Of a stretch of 64,000 nucleotides of DNA, positions 1 through 8,467 are shown piece by piece. The stretch comes from Orientallactaga sibirica (lineage: Eukaryota; Chordata; Mammalia; Rodentia; Dipodidae). The notes under the pieces were generated by a model, which was given only the letters and a program-made list of their open reading frames with translations, was not told the origin of the DNA and searched no databases. A program made the translations under genes and the position numbers. The stretch lies in assembly GCA_036365145.1 (NCBI GenBank), contig JAEOAD010000018.1, forward strand, positions 7,706,001 through 7,770,000, in the 5' to 3' direction. Within the stretch, counting starts at the first letter, position 1, and each line of letters begins with the position of its first letter.

Positions 1-179
1 TCTATCACGTGAGTATTTCCTCAAAATCTGGGCCTGCTACCTTGAGTGTAATAATTCTCTTAACCCTCTTTAATACTCATTTATCATCTGTACATTCCCT
101 GTGCTTTTCTTCCTTAAGACATCACCACTTACTCTCTTAACTTTCTTCCATGTGGATGCTCAGGGTGGATGCTGTGCCT

Positions 180-425
180 CCCACACAAATGAGTGTTTCT
201 TCTAAATCTTGTTGCATTGGCTTCATGTGCCTGTTTTAATGTGCTTATGAAACTGTGCCAGCCTTTCCTAGATCTCAATTTCCCCTAAATAAACCTCACA
301 AATTATGATTTCTCCCTAAATAAGCTCAATGCTTTTAATCAATTCTTCATTTATAGGAGAAGCACCCAAAATTAGGGTTCACAAGTTGAAAGACACCTCC
401 TGAAACCCCAAATCCTGCATCAATG
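180..425 (+). repeat. LTR-like repeat, family 1 (copy 1)
   Basis: This segment shares an ordered set of motifs (CCTAGATCTCA, TTTCCCCTAAATAAAC, CTCAAT, AATTCTTC) with the reverse complement of 4125-4545, and more weakly with 17925-18130 and 26985-27180. Repeated AATAAA signals near one end suggest an LTR, possibly of the ERVL-MaLR type. The family name is a guess; the multi-copy status is seen directly. The exact ends were not resolved. Confidence 0.45.
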
Positions 426-584
426 TGGTGTTAGAAATAACTATGTCTGAATGTTTGTTTAGTAAAATAAATTTAATTTAAAAATTTATGACATTACAGT
501 TAAAATTGTTGCAGTCAAAAATAAAAGTAGTATGATCCTAGATATTATTCCTTAAAAAAAAAAATCTAATGTGCCTCTAAATAG

Positions 585-1235
585 AATTGAAGTTGCTGCA
601 AGATATTAGTGTAAGTAAAAACTTTCTGAACAGGACTCTGGTTGTCCAGGTAGTAAGAAAAATAAATAATCAAATAATAGGACTTCATGAAGTTAAAAAA
701 TTTCTGTATAGCAAAGGAAACTCTCTGAGTAAAGAAGCAGCCTTCAGAATGGTACAAAATCTTTGCCAGCTATACAGCTGAAAGAACATTAATATCTGGA
801 ATATAAAAATAACTAAAACAATTAAACACTAAGAAAATAAACACTCCAAATCAAAAAGTGAACAGAGAGTTTTCAGAAGAACAAATATATCTGTAGTAAT
901 TTTTTGATTAATAAATATTTTCAAGTGTTCAACATCCTTGGGCATCAGGGAGATGCAAGTTAAAACTATTCTATCTTGCCCCCAGTCAAAATGACTATCA
1001 TCAAGAAAACAAATAACTACAAATGCTGCAGAGGATATGGAGAAAAGAAACTCCCATTCACTGCTGGTCAAAGTACAAACTTGAAATCAGTATGAAAGTT
1101 CCTCTAAAAGCTAAAAGTAAGCCTACTATATGACACAGCTATAGAAATCTTGGGCAAATACTCACAGGATTCTATATCCTACTACAGAGATACTTGCATA
1201 CCTCTGTTCATCTTGGTGGGAACTTCATGTGATAT
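585..1235 (+). repeat. LINE-1 ORF2 3' fragment
   Basis: The translated sense strand carries decayed L1 ORF2 C-terminal sequence. At 680-780 it reads HEVKKFLYSKGNSLSKEAAF, typical of the region before the ORF2 end. At 930-1230 it continues with the familiar nucleotide pattern 'catcagggagatgcaagttaa', 'aatgctgcagaggatatgg' and 'ctactacagagatacttgca'. Stops and frameshifts show that it is dead. No poly(A) tail or target duplication was recognised. Confidence 0.75.
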
Positions 1236-1239
1236 GGAG

Positions 1240-2328
1240 AACTATTTATCTAAAATGGCGGGCTGAGGCACTTAGGAACCCCAAGCCCTGAGTTTGTGTC
1301 TGTTAATTAACCAAATAATTGGTAATCCAGAAATTATCTAAAAAGAGAATGATTTTTAAACCACCACATTTTATTCAAACACAACAGGGATATGAGGGAG
1401 AGAAAAGGGAAGAGTTTGAAGGCTGAGATGAGGGTGGAGGAAGGGAAGCTGGCTAGGGAGAGGGAGAATTTGCCACATGGTCAGGGCCCATGTGTAAGAA
1501 CACCCTTGAAATCTGAACAGAAAAAAAAAAAAAAACATGAGAGGAGGTTTTTAGAAAAAGCATACACTTCCAAAGAGATTAGAAAGCGAAATAAATAAAT
1601 AAAATAAAATAAAAAATGTCTGGCAGACAGGCTTCTAGGTGGAAGAGAGATAATCTTACTGCATAAAGACCTAGATGTGGAGTGGTGTGCAGATGTAGAA
1701 TGGAGTCAGACAGGAGACGAACAGAAAGTTCAAGTTGAAGTTCCCATTCAAGGAAGAGATTGGCGCACCTGAGTTAGGTGTATTTGCCAATCAGTCTGGG
1801 TTCAGAGGAGAGCTCCATGCACACACGGGCAAGGTGTACACTTGAGAGAGATTTGATTGGGTGAGATGAGTAGACATTGAGTCCCACAACTGAAGCAGGC
1901 CTGGTGAGCTGAGATAGGTGTGGCAAAGGTGTGACATTGTAAGTGGGCTGGTCCCTGTTTGGCTACATCTAAAAAATACTATCTAATCCAACCCTCACAG
2001 AATCTTAAAAGGAATGAAAATGCTGGGTGGTAGTCTACTACTAATGCAAGATTATGGGTCCAGCAAGGGACTGTTAGGTTCTCACACAGGAATTTTGGGT
2101 TCCTTGTATACCAACACATCAATAATTCGGGGTTAAACTGGATCTTTGTCCTACAAATTCGAAAAATGAAATCCATAGACCAGAGGAAAGGTTCAGAAAT
2201 ATGTTACTATAGCCTGAAACTTTAGGAGGAATAAGAGAAGGGGGTGCATTAAGCCTAGAACACAAGAAAAGGAAGCAAGATTGAGCTCTTGCCCAGGGAG
2301 GCAAGAGGGGGTTTGAGAAGTCCACCTT
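1240..2328. other. intergenic, no gene seen
   Basis: This is purine-rich sequence with short open frames only. It contains an A run at 1521-1535 and an A-rich stretch at 1590-1615. It may include old LTR sequence, but I could not assign a family. Confidence 0.5.
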
Positions 2329-2346
2329 AAGAATCAGTTTTTTGAA

Positions 2347-2503
2347 GCCGGGCGTGGTGGTGCATGCCTTTAATCCCAGCACTTGGGAGGCAGAGGTGGG
2401 AGGATCTCCATGAGTTTGAGGCCACCCTTAGACTACATAGTGAATTCCAGGTCAGCCTGAGCTAGAGTGAGACTCTACCTTGAAAAACAAAAAAACAAAT
2501 AAA
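2347..2503 (+). repeat. B1-type SINE
   Basis: This is a near-complete 7SL-derived B1-like element: 5' GCCGGGCGTGGTGG, then 'cctttaatcccagcacttgg', and a 3' half ending in an A-rich tail. It is flanked by a target duplication (AAGAATCAGTTTTTT at 2329-2343 and 2504-2518), so it is a fairly young insertion. Confidence 0.92.
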
Positions 2504-2510
2504 AAGAATC

Positions 2511-2512
<2 letters not shown>

Positions 2513-2543
<31 letters not shown>
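2513..2543. repeat. poly(T) run, 31 bp
   Basis: This is an uninterrupted T run that begins in the downstream target duplication of the B1 at 2347. Its length is probably unstable. Confidence 0.85.
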
Positions 2544-2546
<3 letters not shown>

Positions 2547-4120
2547 GGTGGGTGGTGGCTATATAGGAAGATCAGGTTTGTAGGATTTTTATGAGCCCAA
2601 TGGATAGGTGGGTGGTTTACTTAGTTTAATCCTGATGTCAAAAGTCTGGGGTCAGGAATCTTGAAATTCTCTAGGAATGGAATCACTGTCCCTAAGGGGG
2701 CAGTGATAAGGAAAGGCTAGATCCTTCTGACCTGTAGTAAAGTGTAATGACCTAGACTTTTCCTACAGGCTCAAGGACAATTCTCGTGCACTTAGGCACA
2801 AGAAAGATATTCACTTTGGGGTCTGTACCCCTAAGGTGCTTAGCCAATTTCTGTCTACTCTCAGTTCAGAAATAGATGGAGGAAAGGGGCTCTGGACCCC
2901 TAATAGGAGAGAGGAATGGTTTTAAGTCTTTCTGAGGGAGCAGTAGAAAGGCGAGGATCTTACACTTAGTTTTTTAGGGTGTCTAGTAAGTACATGAGAG
3001 AGAATTTGGCTAGAGCTTTCATTATCATAGTAGGCTGAAACTCCCACTGAAGTCCTCTAGGAAAGTGGGGCTTTCATCCCTACCTAGAGTCAGTGGGTGG
3101 TGGCTGGGAAGGAGGAGTTGTTTTTCTCAGCTCAGGTACAGAAGAGTCTAGGAATTATCATAACAGAAGTTATGGATTGTAAGATCCTAGACCTAGTCTG
3201 GGCCTACCTACAGAGATAGTGTGGTGAAACAGCTATTAAAAATCTCAATTTACAAAATAGGAGTTAGTTTCAGAGCCTCAGGCCAAGAGAGAATAGGGCC
3301 CAGGGGAAGGAAGAAAGGATAGACTTCTGAAATTATTACAGTCACCATTCCATCATGCATTGAAGAGGGACTTTTGAGTCCCCACCCCTCATTCTACTTA
3401 ATGTTAAATCCACTAGAATGTGGGTAGGGAAGGAGTAGCAGAGGGACAAGAAAGGGTAATTAAATCTCTATATGATCAAATTAAAAAATATATATGTATG
3501 TATATATTGCTAAAGAACAAATAAAAATTCAAAAATAAATAAATAAATAGCAATGAACTCAATCTATAATAATATAACAAACTACATTCTTCTTTCTTTC
3601 CCCAAGATTATTTTGTCATCACAAATAAGTAAAATATTGTTCTGGGTGCTGTGGGGCAACCATAGATGAATAATGTACACTTCATCTGTGAAATACTTGA
3701 CCCAGCTATGGAAATAAAATATGAATATATTGGCTAGAGCAAGATAAAATCATAGAAAAGTGGAACACTGAGCTACAAGATTTTTGAAAGATCTTCTATC
3801 TATACAGTCTGAACACTCAGAGCTCCACTGGCAATCACTCAAAAATTTTAATATCAAACAAACATCTTATCTCAGAACAAGTCTAATTCCTACAGGAAGT
3901 TGAAATCTATGTTTGTGGATTCTGAAAAAGCTGTACACTAAAGTCTCCTGGGAGACTTAAGTATTCTCTGCCAGTCAAACTATCAAAACTACTTAAAATT
4001 AACACTTTCCCATCTTCACAAAATTCTTTTAAGACATGACATCTCTAATTTCTTGAACCAAGTTTTATGCTATACAGTTGCATTTGACACTAATTACAAC
4101 ACACTTTCATAATCATTATG
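2544..4120. other. intergenic, no gene seen
   Basis: No coding signal, RNA gene or recognisable young repeat was seen. There is a short AT microsatellite near 3485-3505 and A-rich (AAAT)n near 3530-3550. Repeated phrases such as 'cccctaggaaagtgggg' suggest old LTR material, but this could not be assigned. Confidence 0.5.
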
Positions 4121-4124
4121 TTGT

Positions 4125-4545
4125 TTCCCTTAATTTTGATGGAGAATTTTGGAGTTCAGGAGGGGTCCTCCAAATTTGTGAGCCCCAATTTTGTGTCCTG
4201 TTCTATTTTTAACAAAGAATTGACAAAAATAAACTCAAGAATGATAAGTTATGAATTATTGAGTTTATTTGAGGGGAAACCAGAAATTGTGGGGTTTATT
4301 TAAAGGAAACTGAGATCTAGGAAGAAGGCTGGAGCACAGTGATAAGAACATGGAAAGAAGGGAACATGCACTCACATGGAAAACACAGCATCGTCTGTGA
4401 GATTTGCTTAGGGGAAATGGCTGGGGCAGAGCCATAAACACATGAAGATAGAACCCAGGTGCTTATGTAGGAAGACTTAGAAGAGACACACACAACATCC
4501 ACCCTGAACTTCCCCATGGAAGGAAGTTAAGAGTGCAAATGGTGG
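4125..4545 (-). repeat. LTR-like repeat, family 1 (copy 2)
   Basis: The reverse complement matches the order of motifs at 180-425 and, closely, 17925-18130 (shared 'aacaaagaattga', 'gaattattg', 'catgcactca', 'tggaaaac'). AATAAA-type signals cluster towards its 3' side on the minus strand. It is called an LTR by this resemblance only. Confidence 0.45.
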
Positions 4546-4951
4546 TGACTTAATGAAGAATAGCAAGGGGGCAATATCAAAGCACAGACTAAGAAATTCA
4601 GATGAGAAATGAGTAGTAAAGAGAGTTATACCCATGTTTGTTCCGAGTTTAGAGAAATTACACAGGTAGCAGTTCCAGAGATAGGGAAAGCACCCACATG
4701 GTAGATTTAGTGTATAAGGGAAATATGCCCATGGTAGATTCAGAGACCAGTGGAAAATCGTACATGTAATTAAAGTGAAAAGTTACCCCAGAGAAACTAC
4801 CCAGAATAAGAAGCAATATACTGCTCCCTGCCCCAAACTACCACCCAGCCATGCTCCCATATATCCCCGTGACAAGAGTGAGGAAAGGCAAAGAGAACAA
4901 AGGAAGGCTGGGAACAACCTCTATAGTTGATTACAAATGTATTTTTTCAGT

Positions 4952-5597
4952 CTGGCTTAGAGATGGCTGAGCAGTTAAAGTATGTGTCTGCAAAGCCAAA
5001 GGGCCTCAGTTTATTACCCCAGGACCCACGTAAGCCAGACGCACAAGGTGGTACATGTTAGGTCAGGACAGGCTCCCAAAATGGAGTCACCAAGAACAGC
5101 AGGATGGTGACAGAGACATAAGGAAGTGGATTATCCACATTCCTCAAGAAACTGCCCAACCATTATCCCTTCCTAGTCTAACAATGTCCCCAGGTCATGG
5201 TTTCCTGCCCCCTTATCTCATAAGTTGCCTGGTCACTGTTCTGCTCTCACACCATAGCTATTTGAAATGGGTAAGGTAAAGAACACAGGAGTTCTTTTCC
5301 CTTCCTCACCTTCCCCCAACTGAAGAAGTCTATAAAGCCCACTACCTGAGGAACTCAGGTTGGCTGTGCTCCTCTCTTATGAGTCAGTCCTGGCAGCTTG
5401 TGCTTTTCCTGAATAAAAGCTTTCATCTTTGTCTCAGAATGGTCTGCATGGTTTTGGTCACAAACTTTACAGTACATACATCTGGAGCTTTGTTTGCAGT
5501 GACTAGAGGCCCAGACATGCCCATTCTCTTTCTCTCCTTCTCTGTTTAACCTCTTTCTCTCTCTCTCAAATAAATAAAAATAAAATAAAAATAAAAA
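4952..5597 (+). repeat. B2/Dip-type tRNA SINE, split by a solo LTR
   Basis: The tRNA-derived head (4952-5055) has the family pattern 'agagatggct..gcagttaa' and 'gcaaagccaaaggg'. The tail (5477-5597) resumes with 'tctggagctttgtttgcagt' and ends in a CT-rich stretch and (AATAAA)n. The two halves are separated by the LTR at 5056-5471, which therefore inserted later than the SINE. Confidence 0.88.
5056..5471 (+). mobile_element. solo LTR with 5-bp target duplication
   Basis: The element runs from TGTTAGGTCAGG to ACTTTACA (TG...CA ends, 416 bp). It is flanked on both sides by GTACA (5051-5055 and 5472-5476). It has a TATAAA at about 5333 and a polyadenylation signal in CTGAATAAAAGC at about 5411, so the sense strand is plus. 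No internal retroviral sequence is present, as expected after LTR-LTR recombination. Its class (I or III) is not determined. Confidence 0.85.
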
Positions 5598-5599
5598 TG

Positions 5600-6150
5600 C
5601 ATTTTTCATCAGATTCAGGTATTTAAATGGGGGAGACACAATTGGTTTGTAGATTAAAAGGGATGGGCTCCAGGACCAAGCCCACCTGGGTAGTGAAGGT
5701 CACCCGTTTAGGTAATGTGCTAAACTGTGGGCAGCAGCAGGCACTGCCACTGTCGTAAATGAGTCTCTGTCAGATATAAAGTTCCATTCCTGAGTTCCAT
5801 TTCTGCCATGGAGGGTTGGCATGTGAGGTGGCATCTCCTGGTTCTCTCTTTGGGGCTTCTGTTCCTATCTGCAACTACCTAAAAAAGCTAGCTTTCTCCT
5901 ATTTTTCCTTCAATTTTATTCAGTTTGCCTGTCCTTTAGAGAATGTGAAAATCATGATATCACTAGTATATGAAACAAGGTTCAATTATATTAGAAGGAA
6001 ACTAGATTTTCCTTTTTCTAAATATTGTATTTTATAATACATCTTTTAATTTTTTGGCAACCCCATCATGCACACTGAGCTTGCCCCAGCTTAATTCATA
6101 GGTAGTCAAGTTCATGATATGGTTCATTTATTTAAGAAGTTAGTTCAAAG
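5600..6150. other. intergenic, no gene seen
   Basis: Apart from the preceding SINE tail I see only short unsupported open frames here and no repeat that I can name. Confidence 0.5.
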
Positions 6151-6344
6151 TTGAGCATGGTGGTGCACACCTTTAATGCTAGCACTTGGAAGGCAGAAGT
6201 AGGATGATTGCAGTGAGTTCAGGGCCAGCCTGAGACTTCATAGTGAATTCCAGGTCAGCCTGGGCTACAGCAAGACCCTACCTCAAAAACTCAAAAAATA
6301 AATAAATAAAAAGAAGAAGAAGGAGGAAGAGGAGGAGGAGAAGT
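6151..6344 (+). repeat. B1-type SINE
   Basis: This is a diverged B1 ('gagcatggtggtgcacaccttt', 'aattccaggtcagcctgggc'). Its tail has become an (AAAT)/(GAAG/GAGGAG) purine microsatellite at 6296-6344. Confidence 0.88.
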
Positions 6345-6597
6345 TGTTGGTTTGGGGAATTTCTCTTAGTCTCATTGCTCCAGTTTGTGTTAACAGTCAG
6401 GGGTCCCATTTTGTCATACAACCTTGCAACTTGTGCCATGATATCCAACAGAGATCTCAGGAATCTATATATACAGCAGATGTACTGCTGTTGGTATAAA
6501 TGTTAACAAGGATGAGACCACAGATGGAGCTCTAGTGAAGAAAGCAGAAGTCCAGTATCATCCCCTTTTTATATTACCTGCAGCTACCATTTTGATC

Positions 6598-7249
6598 CAA
6601 GCTATGAGGTCTCTTAGTAGAATTAAGACAAATTCAAAGCTTAATCCTTCTGTCTTATTCTACCTCTGCTTTCCTCATAGTGGTCATTGAGAACTATAGA
6701 AATAAATATGCTGCTGAAACTAATTCAGGTCTGCTATGCTTCCTCAAAGGACCTTCCATCACAAACCGATGACATCAAATTAAAAGACAGACTAATGGAG
6801 AGAGGGAGGGGATATGATGGAGAGTGGAGTTCTGAAGGGGGTGGGGGAAGGGAGGGAAATACCATGGTTTATTGTCTGTAAGTATAGAAGTTGTCAATAA
6901 AAAAATAAAAGAAAGAAAACTCGTCCATTTGGTAGACCAAACAAACAAACAAACAAAAAAAAAAACCCAACAGACTGCACTGTTCTGCCTTCTCCTCTCT
7001 TGCTTCACACCATCCTACTTCTACTTTCCAACCTTCTGTTCAGTCAAACTAAAATTTGTGTTGCTCCCCAAATATATCAGGCAAGCTCTGGCCTTGGGCC
7101 CTTCCATGTACCCTTCCCTCTTCCACCAGACTATCTGTGGTTCACTTTCTTAGCACATCAAGACACTTCTATGTTACTTGCCAGTTGTAGGCCTTCTTGA
7201 TCAACCACATAAAGTTTCATCTTCCTGTCATGCTATCATAGTGTCTCTT
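6598..7249 (+). repeat. Host segment A, copy 1 of 3
   Basis: This 652-bp block recurs almost unchanged at 11881-12531 and 17160-17809, always in direct orientation. It is host DNA and not part of the retrovirus: the left flank runs into it without a break, and copy 3 runs out into a unique right flank without any LTR. It includes an L1 3' end (6768-6915) and an (AAAC)n-poly(A) tract at 6941-6966. Its right edge (GTGTCTCTT) is exactly where the ERV LTR begins in copies 1 and 2. Confidence 0.93.
6768..6915 (+). repeat. LINE-1 3'UTR end inside segment A
   Basis: This matches the reverse complement of the L1 3' ends at 24724 and 35736: 'gatatgatggagagtggagt', 'aaataccatggtttattgtc' and 'gttgtcaataaaaa'. 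It has the G-rich polypurine tract of rodent L1 3'UTRs (6837-6856, four G runs: GGGGG, GGGGG, GGG, GGG) and two AATAAA signals (6897-6902, 6904-6909). It is strongly 5'-truncated. Confidence 0.85.
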
Positions 7250-7771
7250 TGTTGGGCCCTGCCCGGTGTGAAGCCGAGTGGTTAGCCCAGCCAATCTTGG
7301 CCTATTCCCGGTAAGGCCTAGTCGAGCCTGAGTACCTGCCCTTGACTCAGCACCTAAGCTGAAACTGCCTCCACCCAGCTGCTGCTGACGTGATGAAATA
7401 CTGTTGGCCCTTATACCTTTCTCTCATCCCCTCTGCCCACCCCCTTCCTCAAAGTATATTGGCCCTTATACCTTTCTCTCATCCCCTCTGCCCACCCCCT
7501 TCCTCAAAGTATATTGGCCCTTATACCTTTCTCTCATCCCCTCTTCCCGCCCCCTTCCTCAAAACACATAAATATCTCCCCCCTGACAATAAACGACGAG
7601 TTTCGCTTTAGACGTTTCTCCGCGACTCAATGTGGTTTTCTTTTCCTCGGTGATTTGGGGAGGTTTGAGTTGCCGACACCTGTCTTCTCGCTCAGCCTCA
7701 AGAGAGAAACGGCTGGCCCGGCTCTCTCTCTCTTTTGCTCTACCTGCCGGTGGTGAGGAAAAAGCCCGGCA
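7250..7771 (+). mobile_element. ERV unit 1: 5' LTR (class II, IAP/beta-like)
   Basis: This 522-bp LTR runs from TGTTGGGCCCTG to AAGCCCGGCA, followed 5 nt later by the primer-binding site. The TGTTGGG start is typical of IAP-like LTRs. It holds a 3 x 55-bp tandem repeat (7404-7568), a TATA-like CATAAATA at about 7567 and AATAAA at 7588-7593, which puts R near 7585-7620 and U5 after that. The first base directly abuts host segment A. No matching 3' LTR exists anywhere in the window. Confidence 0.92.
7404..7568 (+). repeat. 3 x 55-bp tandem repeat in LTR 1
   Basis: Units start at 7404, 7459 and 7514, each beginning TTGGCCCTTATACCTTTCTC and ending near CCTTCCTCAAAGTATA. The third unit diverges at its end into the TATA-like box. 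Such U3 direct repeats are often enhancer repeats, but that role is inferred. The same array occurs in LTR 2 at 12686-12850. Confidence 0.93.
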
Positions 7772-7776
7772 TTTTT

Positions 7777-7794
7777 TGGCGCCCAACGTGGGGC
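7777..7794 (+). other. primer-binding site, tRNA-Lys1,2 type
   Basis: TGGCGCCCAACGTGGGGC is the 18-nt complement of the 3' end of tRNA-Lys1,2, as used by several betaretroviruses. It lies 5 nt after the CA end of the LTR, which fixes the LTR boundary and the genome orientation (plus). Confidence 0.95.
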
Positions 7795-8467
7795 ACAACA
7801 ACCACTGCCCCATGTGAGGGCGTATGAGGATTCAAAACGGACTACGGACTGCTGGCGTGGACGAAGGAAAAATTCAACATTAAGCTGACGAGCTAATCGG
7901 ACTGCTGACGGGTGTATCCTCATAAGTAATGAGGTAATCTTCATATTTAATATTCTAACCTTTACTTCTATAATCTGTGCTTACTTCAACTTCCTTTCTC
8001 TTTCCTTCCATTTCCGGTTTGCCGCCATTTCTAAACAAGTACGTTCATGGCGGACACACCACGTGGACCGACCTAAAGGAGACTTTAAACGCTTTGCCTC
8101 CTCATTTAAATAAAAACTCCGTCCCAAACTTCAACATCTCTTGTTCTTTTCTCTTTCCTCTCATTTTTGGGTTTCCGACAGACCGCTTCTGCGGTGCCGC
8201 CATTTTTGTCCTGCCCCGATTTAAATGGGGGCGCCATCTTAGAAGCACCACGTGGACAGACCTAAAAACGAAACTCACCACGTGGGTAGAAACTCACTAC
8301 ATGGACAAACCTAAAAAAGAAACTCACCACGTGGGTAGACCTAAAAAGAAAACTCACCACATGGACAAACCTAGAGGAGGCTCACCACGTGGGCAAACCT
8401 GGAGAACTCTCAAAGTGTCCTGCCCCCTCATTGGAGTGGGGGCGCCATCTTAGAAAAATTCTACAAC
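7795..8467 (+). promoter_or_regulatory. ERV unit 1 leader with YY1-like and E-box motifs
   Basis: This 673-nt untranslated leader lies between the primer site and gag. It has four YY1-type sites (CGCCAT core): 8021-8030 and 8196-8205 (GCCGCCATTT), and 8231-8240 and 8442-8451 (GCGCCATCTT). It has five perfect CACGTG E-boxes at 8060, 8249, 8279, 8328 and 8386; the last four lie in an approximately 29-bp tandem array. A possible splice donor, GAG|GTAATC, sits at about 7931-7939. A packaging signal would be expected here but cannot be identified by eye. Long open frames run through it because the repeats lack stops; I do not call a protein. Confidence 0.75.
8246..8409 (+). repeat. about 29-bp tandem repeats in ERV leader
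   Basis: There are about six units, beginning near 8246, 8276, 8295, 8325, 8355 and 8383. The pattern is CACCACGTGG or CACTACATGG followed by '(a/g)(c/t)agacctaaaaag-aaact'. Units alternate between CACGTGG and ACATGG cores. Unit 2 is short. The array is also in unit 2 of the ERV (13523-13680), where one E-box has been lost. Confidence 0.88.

Noticed and set aside
7559..7944. Antisense open frames across the LTR, repeated at 12803-13222
   Set aside because: They are shadows of LTR sequence and the frame shifts between the two LTRs. No known antisense product is recognisable.
8246..8409. CRISPR-like regular repeat spacing
   Set aside because: Units are contiguous and vary in length, with no unique spacers, and the context is a mammalian retroviral leader.
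7977..8453. Long open frame through the ERV leader (about 158 codons; about 164 in unit 2)
   Set aside because: It has no ATG start in that frame at its 5' end. It crosses tandem repeats that lack stops in several frames and matches no retroviral protein I know, so I treat it as leader.
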